Both the position numbers and the translations under genes were made by a program. The notes under the pieces are model-generated. The model made no database searches. It had not been told where the DNA came from and worked only from the letters and a program-made list of their open reading frames with translations. Positions 28,094 through 36,457 of a DNA stretch of 64,000 nucleotides are shown here, in pieces. This DNA comes from a virus. Each line of letters begins with the position of its first letter. Positions within the stretch are counted from its first letter, which is position 1. The stretch is taken from positions 22,020-86,019 of IMG/VR virus record IMGVR_UViG_3300033388_007160. One strand, written 5' to 3'.

Positions 28094-28686
28094 TACTTGA
28101 TGATGCTTGGGGTATTGACGAAGCGGGCCGGGCAGCTATTGCTGGGCCACTTGTAATAGCGGCTTATCACCCATGCGAACATATCGGAGGCGTAAAAGAC
28201 AGTAAGAAACTTACTGAAAAGCAGCGCGAGGCCTTATATCCGCGATTGCTTGAATCGGGTGTAGCTAAAATCAAAGTCATTCCGGTCCGAAAGATTGACA
28301 AATACGGCATAGTCACGGCTGAAATGTGGGAAATTGGTTTTATGTTGGATGAGCAAATATACCACGAGGTGGTGGTAGATGGGCCACGTTACAAAGTCTG
28401 GGACGAGATAGAGCAAAATGTTATGGGCGTCCAGTTCCTCGGCGACGACCTACGCTTTGAAGTTGATGCCGATGACAAGTATTATTCCGTGGCCGCCGCC
28501 AGTATCATCGCCAAAGTCTTCCGTGACCACCTGATGAAGCTCTGGCATGAAATCTATCCTGAATACAATTGGGCCAGCAACAAAGGCTACCCGACGCCCG
28601 AACATTGCTGTGCTGTGCGTGAACATGGCCTTACGCCACTGCACCGGAAGACATTTGTTGAGCGGATTGTTTCAGGAAGGGGGTGA
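28090..28686 (+). CDS. rnhB: Ribonuclease HII
   Basis: 198 residues from GTG 28090. All family motifs are present: GIDEAGR near the N-terminus with GPLV, DSKKLTEKQ, VVVDGP, DDKYYSVAAASIIAKVFRD and the late NKGYPTPEH...HGLTPLHRKTF. It cleaves RNA in DNA-RNA hybrids, here probably removing primers made by the primase-helicase. It ends the replication run. The catalytic DE, D and D residues are all visible. Confidence 0.92.
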   Translation: MILDDAWGIDEAGRAAIAGPLVIAAYHPCEHIGGVKDSKKLTEKQREALYPRLLESGVAKIKVIPVRKIDKYGIVTAEMWEIGFMLDEQIYHEVVVDGPRYKVWDEIEQNVMGVQFLGDDLRFEVDADDKYYSVAAASIIAKVFRDHLMKLWHEIYPEYNWASNKGYPTPEHCCAVREHGLTPLHRKTFVERIVSGRG

Positions 28687-28692
28687 CTATTG

Positions 28693-28863
28693 ATGGCAAG
28701 TTCGTCTTCAGTGCCAACAACGTTCATTGTTTGCTTCTTGGTGGCTATTGTTACAACTATCCTAATAGGACTTGGATGTGCCAAGCAGGTGCCTTGCGAG
28801 GTCAAAGCAGGCCAGGCGGGTTGTTTCCGGCACAGTCAAGCTGGAGCCGCCGGTAATAGTTGA
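28693..28863 (+). CDS. Short lipoprotein-like ORF, possibly frameshifted
   Basis: 56 residues. A hydrophobic segment ends in LIGLGC, a good lipobox, so the mature protein would start at Cys. After about 20 further residues the frame stops, but the +1 frame stays open to 28906 with a more protein-like end (VVSGTVKLEPPVIVETDEVFYEYPD). This may be a frameshift, or two overlapping genes as in Rz/Rz1-type spanins. An outer-membrane spanin would imply a Gram-negative host, so the meaning is unclear. Confidence 0.4.
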   Translation: MASSSSVPTTFIVCFLVAIVTTILIGLGCAKQVPCEVKAGQAGCFRHSQAGAAGNS

Positions 28864-29002
28864 AACGGACGAAGTTTTCTATGAATATCCCGACAGAGAA
28901 TATTAACCGAGTAATTATCTACGTCGGGCCTAGCAAACCCGAATGTAGCCCAGACGAGTCTCAGCTTAAAGGGGAAAACACCACAAAGGGGGCGTGCCGA
29001 GA

Positions 29003-29326
29003 ATGAATTGTCTATCCAGTAAATTGAAGCAAGTATTGGATGCTATGCAGCAGATGGAACAGGATTTTGGGCATATAGAGACCGGTATAAACAGTCTCCG
29101 CGAGAGCACGACATTTATCAAGCGTCGATTAAATGAATTGGTTTGGGCTCTGTGGGAAGGGACAGCAGAAGCGCGGTTCATGGATGATTTGATAGATGCT
29201 CTGCATGTCTGTGCTAGCGTAAGCAAAACAATCGAATCTCTGGCCAAGTCAATTAGAGGTTCCAGCGACAAAAGTTTAGAAATCATTGAAGAAGTGTGTG
29301 AAATCCTGAAGGAGAATGCCAGATGA
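29003..29326 (+). CDS. Uncharacterised coiled-coil protein
   Basis: About 107 residues from ATG 29003 with AGGGGG upstream. Almost wholly helical heptads (LKQVLDAMQQMEQDFGHIETGI). No family known. ATGA overlap with the phosphatase-like gene. Confidence 0.5.
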   Translation: MNCLSSKLKQVLDAMQQMEQDFGHIETGINSLRESTTFIKRRLNELVWALWEGTAEARFMDDLIDALHVCASVSKTIESLAKSIRGSSDKSLEIIEEVCEILKENAR

Positions 29327-29859
29327 TTCGTGTCACCGAGAACCTTTACTGGGGTGCCATAGCGCCGCGCGAGGAAGGGTTGGCCATCGAGCCCAAGCAA
29401 CTGGACCTGCTTATTTACTGCGGCGACTGTGAGGAATTTGCCCAATACGCTTCCGAGGAGCTTCGGGATGAGATAGACCGTTGGAATGTGCCGGTGATAT
29501 GCCTTGGCTGGCATGATAATCCCGGAATGCCACCAACACGCAAGTCGATAACTTTCCTCGTTGATACCGTGAACATGATGCTACGTGCTGGCCGGTCGGT
29601 ATGTATCGCCTGTGCCTTGGGCATTAACCGTTCTTTCTTTGCTTTGATGTGCTGTCTGGCCCGCACTGAACCTGAGTTTGAGGCCAGAATATCTGCCCTG
29701 AGCCGTTTGCGAGGTATTAATTACGAAGATTGGTTTCACCGCTATGCCATCTGGCGCACAGTTTGGGAGACGAGCAAAGACAAAGCGAGAGATATCTCTG
29801 ATGTGAAAAAGGGCCGGATGCAGGCCCCTCAAAGCTCACAAAAGGAGAGATTAAAATGA
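29323..29859 (+). CDS. Dual-specificity phosphatase-like protein
   Basis: 178 residues. It begins RVTENLYWGA, like the first strand of dual-specificity phosphatases. The catalytic loop is IACALGINRS at about 94-103: the C-x5-R core (CALGINR) and the following Ser are kept, but the His before Cys is replaced by Ala. The usual general-acid Asp would be in the WHDNPG loop about 35 residues earlier. The target may be protein, RNA or carbohydrate phosphate. The fold assignment is fairly strong. Confidence 0.68.
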   Translation: MIRVTENLYWGAIAPREEGLAIEPKQLDLLIYCGDCEEFAQYASEELRDEIDRWNVPVICLGWHDNPGMPPTRKSITFLVDTVNMMLRAGRSVCIACALGINRSFFALMCCLARTEPEFEARISALSRLRGINYEDWFHRYAIWRTVWETSKDKARDISDVKKGRMQAPQSSQKERLK

Positions 29860-30083
29860 AACCAACACAGAAGCCCTATGAATTCCTCGCCGAGAAGCTT
29901 CAATGGTATAAGATGAAGGCCAAAGAGTTGAGAATGGCCGTCTCTAGGCTAAAGGAAGGGGTAGAGAATCCACTGCTGTTAGCAGGCCTGGAAGTGCTGG
30001 ATAAACTCGCCCGTGATGTGCTCTCTTGGTGCGAATACCGTGACTATCCACCATCCCTTAGGAGTGCGAATATTGCTCGATAA
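29856..30083 (+). CDS. Small uncharacterised protein
   Basis: 75 residues with AAAAGGAGAG before the ATG. Helical and basic. No family. Its stop overlaps the next ATG (TAATG). Confidence 0.5.
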   Translation: MKPTQKPYEFLAEKLQWYKMKAKELRMAVSRLKEGVENPLLLAGLEVLDKLARDVLSWCEYRDYPPSLRSANIAR

Positions 30084-30217
30084 TGCAGGATACGGTTGGG
30101 ACCCGCCCTATTATGATACCTACGACGAGGCCCGTGATGACGGTAGTTGGAGTGAGACCGTTTAAGCTATTTGAGGACGCTGTTAAGATATGGGCCGAGC
30201 AATCGCGAGAATGTTAA
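30083..30217 (+). CDS. Short overlapping ORF
   Basis: 44 residues starting at a TAATG overlap with the previous stop. It has two similar TTRPVMTVVGVRPFK-like stretches and a helical end. Translation is plausible by coupling only; no ribosome site of its own is seen. Confidence 0.3.
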   Translation: MQDTVGTRPIMIPTTRPVMTVVGVRPFKLFEDAVKIWAEQSREC

Positions 30218-30234
30218 TGAGGGAGGCGACGAGT

Positions 30235-30729
30235 ATGTCCTCACTTGTTGCAGATTGGTGGTGTGTTTGCCTAAAGGAACAATATGGTAGTGTGTCGTTC
30301 AGACCAGAGGGTGACGAAGTGCTTTTAAACCTGTGTCCTTCCACACCCGATTGGCATGACATCGTGCTAAGCATAAGCAGAAAAGACTGGATGCTAGAGT
30401 TGACACATAAGGTAGAAGCCGACTCGCCAAGTATTCTGCCTTGGGAAGTTCGGATTGATGCTGGGGCCAACGTTCGAGTCTGTGCCTATCGGCCTATTAC
30501 CGGTTTGTGCTGTGGTTTGGCAGTACGACAAGTCAGCGAGGAGTTGTGTACTGCTGCTATTGGTGTTTCTCCTCCACTACAGGCGATTGTTGTTGCGGTA
30601 CATCGCCAAGACGGCCTTATCTTGCTTGAGCATCCGATTAATATTGATGATGTATTCGTTCTTGCGAGTTACTTAGACGAAATAGCAAAGCGCTATCGAG
30701 CATACGGATTTACAATTGAGAAAAGCTAA
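30235..30729 (+). CDS. Uncharacterised protein before the GC-rich island
   Basis: 164 residues from ATG 30235 (GGGAGG at good spacing). Mixed alpha/beta with several Cys (WWCVC, LCCG) but no clear metal motif. Codon use is less GGCC-rich than the replication genes. No family recognised. Confidence 0.5.
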   Translation: MSSLVADWWCVCLKEQYGSVSFRPEGDEVLLNLCPSTPDWHDIVLSISRKDWMLELTHKVEADSPSILPWEVRIDAGANVRVCAYRPITGLCCGLAVRQVSEELCTAAIGVSPPLQAIVVAVHRQDGLILLEHPINIDDVFVLASYLDEIAKRYRAYGFTIEKS

Positions 30730-30749
30730 GTGGTCAACGGTGAGGTGCG

Positions 30750-31913
30750 ATGCCGAAGGCGACGATAACGGTTATGCGCGTGGGGCACAGGGATAGCGAC
30801 GCGGGCAAGCGGGCGCCAAGCGAGCTGCTGATAGTGACGCCCCAGGGGATAGGGGATGCGCTGATAGCGGCGACTGTGGGGTATCACTGCGAGGCTGCGG
30901 GCATAGCGACGGCGATACGGCGGGAGATACGGGGCGAAGCGGCGGTGCGCGGATGGAGCGTATCGGATTTTGATGTTAGTGAGCTGGAGTTGTTACCGTT
31001 GCTATCGGGGAGCGGGCGTGGTGAGGTGTTTCGGTTGGCGGGGCGCAGGAGCTTTGCGTGGCATGATGCGAGCGGCGGGGCGATGCTGGATAGGCTGCTC
31101 GCGGAGATTGGGTTGGAGCGGCAGGCGGCGCCTGCAACGGCGATGATAGGGGCGGATATCGAGCGGATGGAGATTGGCGGAGGCCACGGGATAATAGCGC
31201 CGTGGAAGCACAGCGCGCCAGAATACAGTATGAGCAAGGAGCAAGTAGCGGCTGCGGCTGCGGAGATGCGGGCGGCAGGCTTGATACCGGTGGTAGTGCA
31301 CAGCGAGCGCGTAGACTTGGGTGGAGTAGATGCGGTGAATTGGACGGGGCAAACGCGGACGGTGCGAGAACTGCTACCGTTGCTCGCTGCGGCGCGGGTT
31401 GTTGTGACGGCGGATAATGGCATTTTGCACGCGGCGCAGGCGATGCAGGTGCCGACGGTTGCTGTGGCGAGCAGGCGCACGATAGCGCCGGAGGCGTTTA
31501 GGGATTACGCGCCGATACTGTGGTGCATGGCGCGGGGCGAAACGCGAGCGGTGCGCGAGCGCACGATAATGCTCGCAGTGCGAGCGATGCTGAAGGCAAG
31601 CGAGGCGAGGTGGTGTATAGCGGGGCCGGAGCGCTATCTGTGTGGTGTGGAGCAGGCGGGGCGGCGGGTAGCGCGGGCGGCAGGGGTGTTTTACGCGAGG
31701 ATGGACGCGGACGCGATTGCAGAAGCGGATGCGGTGATCGTCGAATATCATCCGTATTATCACGATGATTGGGCGGCTGTGTTTGAGGAGCTGCGTGCTC
31801 GCGGTTGGCAGGGGGAGATAATTTGGAGCGTGCACAAGGCGGCGGACTTGACGCGCGAGGGGCGGCAGGCGGAGATAGCGGAATTGGAGGTTGTTGGCGA
31901 GCATGGCGGATAA
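30750..31913 (+). CDS. GT9-like glycosyltransferase in a GC-rich island
   Basis: 387 residues. The N-terminal GT-B motif TPQGIGDALIAA is at about 30-41 and the donor-site motif VTADNGILHAAQAMQVPTVAV at about 218, matching heptosyltransferase-type GT9. After about residue 280 the sequence changes character (YARMDADAIAEADAVIVEYHPYYHDDW ... SVHKAADL) and looks like the start of a second GT4-type N-domain. The next gene supplies a GT4-like C-domain, so this may be a GT9-GT4 fusion broken by a frameshift. Codons use GCG and CGG heavily and almost no GGCC, unlike the rest of the window, a sign of recent transfer. Confidence 0.62.
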   Translation: MPKATITVMRVGHRDSDAGKRAPSELLIVTPQGIGDALIAATVGYHCEAAGIATAIRREIRGEAAVRGWSVSDFDVSELELLPLLSGSGRGEVFRLAGRRSFAWHDASGGAMLDRLLAEIGLERQAAPATAMIGADIERMEIGGGHGIIAPWKHSAPEYSMSKEQVAAAAAEMRAAGLIPVVVHSERVDLGGVDAVNWTGQTRTVRELLPLLAAARVVVTADNGILHAAQAMQVPTVAVASRRTIAPEAFRDYAPILWCMARGETRAVRERTIMLAVRAMLKASEARWCIAGPERYLCGVEQAGRRVARAAGVFYARMDADAIAEADAVIVEYHPYYHDDWAAVFEELRARGWQGEIIWSVHKAADLTREGRQAEIAELEVVGEHGG

Positions 31914-32418
31914 GGAACGCGCGCTGGTATTGATGGAGCATTGCGATGATGCGGGCGGAACGCAGGCGCTGCTCACGGGGGTTGACTACTTTTTGCGAGG
32001 GCGATGGAGCGAGCAGGAGCTGCAGCGGGCTTTGCAGCAGGCGGATATATTCGTGTATGCGGATGATGTGGACGAACCCGACCAATCGGCTGCGGCGGCG
32101 GATGTGTTGGGGTTCGGGCGCCCCGTGGTAGTATCGGGCTGCAGGAAACATGCGGATGTGTTGCCGTGGTGCGTGCAAGCGAAGGGGGCGCAGGAGATAG
32201 CTGAGCGAGTATTGTGGCTGCTGAGCAATGCTGCTGCATACCAGCGGGCGGGGCTACGGGCGCTGCAGGGAGCGAGCTTTCGGCGGCAACGGGTGCTCGC
32301 GCGGCAGTATCGGGCGGCGGTTGTCCATGTTTTGGCGAGGCGATACTTGCGGGATTATCGTGGCGCAGGGGGGAATACTGGCCCTAAGCGAGCGGTCGAA
32401 CATGAACGCGATGGATGA
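31903..32418 (+). CDS. GT4-like C-terminal domain
   Basis: About 171 residues from ATG 31903, overlapping the GT9 stop by 11 bp. ADIFVYADDVDEPDQSAAAADVLGFGRPVVVSGCRKHADVL is a GT4 donor-domain pattern (E-x7-E changed to DEPDQSAAAAD). There is no N-terminal Rossmann domain, so alone it would not be a complete GT-B enzyme. It may be the remaining half of the preceding ORF, or a partner subunit. Same GC-rich, GGCC-poor composition. Confidence 0.5.
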   Translation: MADKERALVLMEHCDDAGGTQALLTGVDYFLRGRWSEQELQRALQQADIFVYADDVDEPDQSAAAADVLGFGRPVVVSGCRKHADVLPWCVQAKGAQEIAERVLWLLSNAAAYQRAGLRALQGASFRRQRVLARQYRAAVVHVLARRYLRDYRGAGGNTGPKRAVEHERDG

Positions 32419-32573
32419 AGCCAGCTACGAAAGTGGAGAGAATGTGGCCGAAGGCTTGCACTGGTACGTGCATGGTTATGGGCAGAGGCGATGTTGTTGC
32501 CGATAGCGCCGCGAGGCCACAACATGGTTTGGGAGACGAACAGAGATTGAATAAAATAGGAGGGGAAACGAAA

Positions 32574-33320
32574 ATGCAGCAGCCATTTGTACCGGAGATA
32601 GGGCAATTGCTCTTCGCGGGCAATAGAATCGGTCCATGCGAAGTCCCAGATTTTGTCAAGTCGGGGCTATACCAGATCTCGTCGGCTTTAATAGCTCGCT
32701 TCAGTGAGAATCCTCAAGATGAAATGCCAGCTTATGGTTGGCCGTTTATGAACAACACCTTCATGATGCGCAATTATTGCTGGTGCGAGCGGGGCGACTG
32801 CCCTTGGTGTTCAGGTGGCAAGTGCACATGTCCACCATCGGCATTCATTGTCGAAAAAAACGGAGTCCGCAAAACGGCTGAAGAGGTTGAGAAAGAAATC
32901 CTAGCTCAAATCGGCGAGGAACCCCCTCTGTTCTTGGAGAAGAATCCTGAGACGCCAGAACCGGGTATGCGTGTTTTCGAAGTTGCGCCGAATCCTGAGT
33001 ATGATAGGTGGCGGCGGGAATACGAACGTCTTATAGAAGGTTGGCAAGTAGTTGAGCATCACCCTGTTTGTCCGTCTTGCAGGCCGCCGCGCTGGTGGGC
33101 TGATGTTGGGGCGGTTGGCTGCGCTGCCCCAAACTTCTGGTATAAACCTACAGATCTGAAGATATGGTGGTATAAATACATCGGACGAAGCATGAGCAGC
33201 AATCGTGGGATAACAAGCGACGAATGGCAACAAGTCGTGTTGCATGTTTTGCGTTCGCTGGAAGACGACCCTGTTGACCAATTGGAGCCGCTATTGCGCA
33301 AGCTGTACGAAGCCGATTGA
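32574..33320 (+). CDS. Cys-rich phage protein of unknown function
   Basis: About 248 residues from ATG 32574 (TAGGAGGGG upstream). Near residues 70-100 there is CWCERGDCPWCSGGKCTC, a dense Cys cluster able to bind zinc, and a second pair CPSC at about 170. The C-terminal part (APNFWYKPTDLKIWWYKYIGRSM) matches a segment I recall from many tailed phages. The 155 bases before it hold no gene I would defend. Confidence 0.6.
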   Translation: MQQPFVPEIGQLLFAGNRIGPCEVPDFVKSGLYQISSALIARFSENPQDEMPAYGWPFMNNTFMMRNYCWCERGDCPWCSGGKCTCPPSAFIVEKNGVRKTAEEVEKEILAQIGEEPPLFLEKNPETPEPGMRVFEVAPNPEYDRWRREYERLIEGWQVVEHHPVCPSCRPPRWWADVGAVGCAAPNFWYKPTDLKIWWYKYIGRSMSSNRGITSDEWQQVVLHVLRSLEDDPVDQLEPLLRKLYEAD

Positions 33321-33327
33321 TAATATC

Positions 33328-33798
33328 ATGCAATCAGTGGGGGTAGGGTTTTTATGCTTTCGTCCACTTCGCTGGCGAGCACCGTCAAAAAACTTGCTCA
33401 TAAAGCTATTCGATGAGTGGACTTTAGTCTGGGCAACAGAAGACAATCAAGTAGAGGTGCATTTGCCCTTTATTGACGTGCACCGCGATGAGTTGACATT
33501 GTATGTTCGGCAAGCGGCCAATGGCGAATACATAGTCACCGACGGCGGCTTGATTGTTAGCAACTTGGAATTCGACGGCCTGCAAGTGGCCGAGGGCACC
33601 AGACTTCATCGTGTCGTCATATCTCTGCTTGAAGGCACGTCCTTGAACCTTAAAGGTGGCGAGATATATGGCTCTGGGCCGCTGCACAAGCTGCCGAGCA
33701 TAATCTGGGAACTTGTTCGTGTCTTCATGTATGTCCAAGGTGCACGGGCTATGTATGAAATCGTGCGGAGAAAAGGAGGAGACAAGCATGGCAACTGA
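33328..33798 (+). CDS. DUF1828-like protein
   Basis: About 156 residues, start uncertain. The segment VHRDELTLYVRQAANGEYIVTDGGLIVSNLEFDGL resembles DUF1828 (DGD.I.I.L...G.Y.LTDDG). That family's function is unknown. It overlaps the next start. Confidence 0.48.
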   Translation: MQSVGVGFLCFRPLRWRAPSKNLLIKLFDEWTLVWATEDNQVEVHLPFIDVHRDELTLYVRQAANGEYIVTDGGLIVSNLEFDGLQVAEGTRLHRVVISLLEGTSLNLKGGEIYGSGPLHKLPSIIWELVRVFMYVQGARAMYEIVRRKGGDKHGN

Positions 33799-34231
33799 AG
33801 ATATGAAGGCCTTCTACAGAAACAATCCATTCTGCTGGACAACCTTCGAGGATGTGGAGGACGAATACTGGCGTTTGTTTGAGTCTCACGACCGCGATGA
33901 AGACAGGCTTGTCCGTGTGGCCGAGATTTTGCGGAAGGCGCTAATCACGGCTGCTAAGCGTCTGTGGGGGCCGACGTTTTCTGGCTATGTGATACTCATT
34001 CGAGGCCGCAGGGCAATATATATCCTGCAATACAACGCTGGGTCTCCTACGGGCTGGGAAGTACTCGGCCATGTCCGAAGGCCTTTTGATTTCCCGGATA
34101 ATCTGAAATACTGGTGGCAGACGGATTGGCAATACGGTTGGTGGGACGAGAAGAACCCGTGGGCCGGGCCAGATTATGGGCCTGTGGGTGTTGATATTGT
34201 TGAGGTACAAAAGCGCTTGCGTGATGCCTGA
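33788..34231 (+). CDS. Uncharacterised protein before the IS element
   Basis: 147 residues from ATG 33788 with AAAGGAGGAG upstream. Trp/Tyr-rich C-terminus (YWWQTDWQYGWWDEKNPW). No family. It ends about 100 bp before the IS607 promoter and is apparently intact. Confidence 0.52.
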   Translation: MATEDMKAFYRNNPFCWTTFEDVEDEYWRLFESHDRDEDRLVRVAEILRKALITAAKRLWGPTFSGYVILIRGRRAIYILQYNAGSPTGWEVLGHVRRPFDFPDNLKYWWQTDWQYGWWDEKNPWAGPDYGPVGVDIVEVQKRLRDA

Positions 34232-34329
34232 GGCTGTCTAGAAGTGGTGGTATCACAAGGGCAATGTCAGTGAGGACAGGGACAATACACAGTTGCCGAT
34301 TTGAGGGGACTTAACTGGCAGTCTGTCTA

Positions 34330-34358
34330 TTGACAGGCAATGCCAAACGTGATAATAT
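34330..34358 (+). promoter_or_regulatory. Promoter of the IS607 element
   Basis: TTGACA (34330-34335), a 17-bp spacer and TAATAT (34353-34358), 9 bp before ATG 34368. The leader would be only a few bases long. Confidence 0.6.
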
Positions 34359-34367
34359 ATTACCGCC

Positions 34368-34955
34368 ATGAAGCTAAGTGATTGGGCCAAGCAGCAAGGC
34401 ATCAGTTATCGCACGGCATGGAGATGGTTTAGGCAAGGACGCTTGCCGTGTAGGGCTGAGCAGATGCCTTCGGGGACCATATTGGTCTATCCCGATGAGG
34501 AAACACAAACAGATGAAGCTGTAGTGATTTATGCTCGTGTTTCGTCCAGCAACCAGCGTGGAGACTTGCAGCGGCAGGTTGAACGGCTTGTGACTTACGC
34601 CAATGCTCGCGGCTGGAGAATTGCGGATATTGTCACAGAGATAGGTTCGGGCCTCAACGGTCGCCGGAAGAAGCTGTTGAAGCTGTTGGCCGACCCCAAT
34701 GTTCGCCATATCCTCGTAGAACACCGAGACCGCTTGGCCCGTTTCGGTGTTGAGTTTATAGAGGCAGCGTTGTCTGCCAGTGGCCGCAAGCTTACGGTGG
34801 TAGATGAAACAGAATTCAAAGACGACTTATGGCAGGACTTTGTGGATTTGGTTACCAGCATGGCGGTCCGCATATATGGCCGTCGAGGCGCACGAAACCG
34901 TGCGCAACGTGCTTTAGAGGCCCTGAGGCACGGCGATGACAATCTTAAGGAGTAG
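34368..34955 (+). CDS. tnpA: IS607-family serine recombinase
   Basis: 195 residues. An N-terminal MerR-like HTH (LSDWAKQQGISYRTAWRWFRQGRLP) precedes the serine recombinase domain (VIYARVSSSNQRGDLQRQVERL), the reverse of most serine recombinases and diagnostic for IS607. The catalytic Ser is in the RVSSSNQ stretch; the family EHRDRLARFG motif is intact. It overlaps tnpB by 20 bp. It appears functional. Confidence 0.92.
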   Translation: MKLSDWAKQQGISYRTAWRWFRQGRLPCRAEQMPSGTILVYPDEETQTDEAVVIYARVSSSNQRGDLQRQVERLVTYANARGWRIADIVTEIGSGLNGRRKKLLKLLADPNVRHILVEHRDRLARFGVEFIEAALSASGRKLTVVDETEFKDDLWQDFVDLVTSMAVRIYGRRGARNRAQRALEALRHGDDNLKE

Positions 34956-36030
34956 CAAGCTTAGCTTCAAAGAAGCAACGGAAGCCAAGCTGGCTATCCT
35001 GCAGAAGATAGCTGAAGATTACCGTCGTGCCGTTAACTGGTTCATAGACTGGTATTGGCAACACGGCCTCCGCCGCTTTCCTGAAACCGAAGTAGTCAAT
35101 GCCTGTCCTGTGGATTGGTTCACTCATCGCATGAAGAAGGTGGCTGCACAGCAGGCCCTTGGTATAGTCCGCGTTGCCTGCAAGCGAGGCCGGAAAACAA
35201 AGCCTGAATATAAGCAGCTTAAGATACAAGCTCAATGCACCATTGCGCGGTTGCGGCAACCCAAAGAGGCCGAGAGCTTTGATTACTGGCTTGAGCTGCG
35301 GTGCATAGGCAACAAATTACGCTTGGACTTGCCCCTGAAAGCCAACAAACATTTCAACCGCTTCGTAGCTGAAGGCTGGAAACAGCATAGTGGACTGCTT
35401 ATTGATGTAAAGCGACGCACTGTGACGGTAGTATTCGAGAAGGATGAGAAACCTGCAGATGATACGTCACACCCCGTTGCTGTAGACATCGGGGCAAGTT
35501 CATGTCTATTTGCCTGTGCCGACTTTGCCCACGCTGGCTGTCTTGGTCTGCAGATTGGCGACCTTCTACAAAAGGTTGCGCGGAAACAACATGGCTCCAA
35601 GCGCCAGAAGAAAGCTCGACGCCGGTTGAGGCATTACATTGATGAACAAGTCAAGAACCTGCTCAAAGCTTTTCAACCTAGCTGCGTCGTGGCCGAAAGA
35701 TTGCATAACGTGCTGCAGCGAACCAAACAAGACCGTAAGCTAAATAAAGCAGTTCGCTGCCTCCTCGGTGGTTGGTGCTACCGTTACGCGCTGGAGCGGT
35801 TGCGCATGACATGCGAAGTCAACCGTGTTGGCTTCCATGTCGTGCCGCCGCAGTATACCAGCCAGCGGTGCCCAGCCTGCGGCCACATCGAGGAGTCGAA
35901 CCGCCGAGGCAGGATGTTTCGCTGTCGGCAATGTGGGTATATTGACCATGCCGACTTAGTGGCCGCCAGAAACATCCTGTGGCGGTTCACTGAGGAGATT
36001 ACCGTCCCTCAGGCGGCGGAAGCCGGTTGA
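34936..36030 (+). CDS. tnpB: TnpB RNA-guided nuclease
   Basis: 364 residues, near the usual 370-400. The RuvC-like residues are visible: AVDIGAS (Asp about 185), VVAERLHNV (Glu about 254) and DHADLVAARNI (final Asp). A zinc ribbon, CPACG ... CRQCG, sits before the last motif. TnpB, the ancestor of Cas12, cuts DNA using a guide RNA from the element's right end and helps retain the element. No disruption is seen. Confidence 0.9.
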   Translation: MTILRSSKLSFKEATEAKLAILQKIAEDYRRAVNWFIDWYWQHGLRRFPETEVVNACPVDWFTHRMKKVAAQQALGIVRVACKRGRKTKPEYKQLKIQAQCTIARLRQPKEAESFDYWLELRCIGNKLRLDLPLKANKHFNRFVAEGWKQHSGLLIDVKRRTVTVVFEKDEKPADDTSHPVAVDIGASSCLFACADFAHAGCLGLQIGDLLQKVARKQHGSKRQKKARRRLRHYIDEQVKNLLKAFQPSCVVAERLHNVLQRTKQDRKLNKAVRCLLGGWCYRYALERLRMTCEVNRVGFHVVPPQYTSQRCPACGHIEESNRRGRMFRCRQCGYIDHADLVAARNILWRFTEEITVPQAAEAG

Positions 36031-36094
36031 CAATGTTTGACCACGTAACCGGCAACGGTCAGATGAGCTTGCCATACGAAAGGAGGCTAATGAA

Positions 36095-36457
36095 ATGCAA
36101 GACTATGTATTTGTGGAATGGCATGGTAGGTTGAGGGCGTTGCTCAGAGTCTTGGCTTCAGTAGAACAAGACTTGAAGGATGTGGTGCGTCAAGCGGTAA
36201 GCTATGGCGTCGCCCCAGCCCATCAAATCCGCCGTATTGACCGTGCATTCTGGGAGATTACTGATGCTGTGTTTGAGGTCCTGGAAAACATCGCAGACCG
36301 GATTGATGGCCTCGATTTGGAGACGACCATGCAGGCCCTTGAGGCCGAGATTAAAGCCAAAGGCGTAAGCCCGAAACAAATACAGCAGGCCGCGGAAGAA
36401 GTTCGGCGCGAGGCTTACGAAGAGAAGTACGGGGAGGGGGAGGCCGGACGTGAATGA
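36095..36457 (+). CDS. Uncharacterised helical protein
   Basis: 120 residues with AAAGGAGG upstream. Helical and acidic, with no family recognised. Its end overlaps the GTG of the gmhB-like gene, forming an operon. Confidence 0.5.
   Translation: MQDYVFVEWHGRLRALLRVLASVEQDLKDVVRQAVSYGVAPAHQIRRIDRAFWEITDAVFEVLENIADRIDGLDLETTMQALEAEIKAKGVSPKQIQQAAEEVRREAYEEKYGEGEAGRE

Larger units (their letters stand above)
34330..36030 (+). mobile_element. IS607-type insertion sequence (tnpA-tnpB), ends not resolved
   Basis: Promoter, serine recombinase and TnpB form the standard IS607 arrangement. The true ends lie outside these coordinates: the left end between 34232 and 34330, the right end between 36031 and about 36078, where the ribosome site of the next gene begins. 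IS607 makes no target duplication, so the borders cannot be set from repeats. A TnpB guide RNA usually covers the end of tnpB and the right border; a hairpin-capable TGACC...GGTCA stretch lies at about 36041-36061. Confidence 0.75.

Noticed and set aside
31374-32178. Long Pro/Arg/Ala-rich - strand ORFs opposite the glycosyltransferase island
   Set aside because: They are shadows of GC-rich codons on the + strand; no ribosome sites, and the + strand proteins have recognisable motifs.
32409-32506. 31-codon ORF after the GT4-like gene
   Set aside because: No ribosome site, odd composition ending in a run of Cys, and the next gene has its own strong site.
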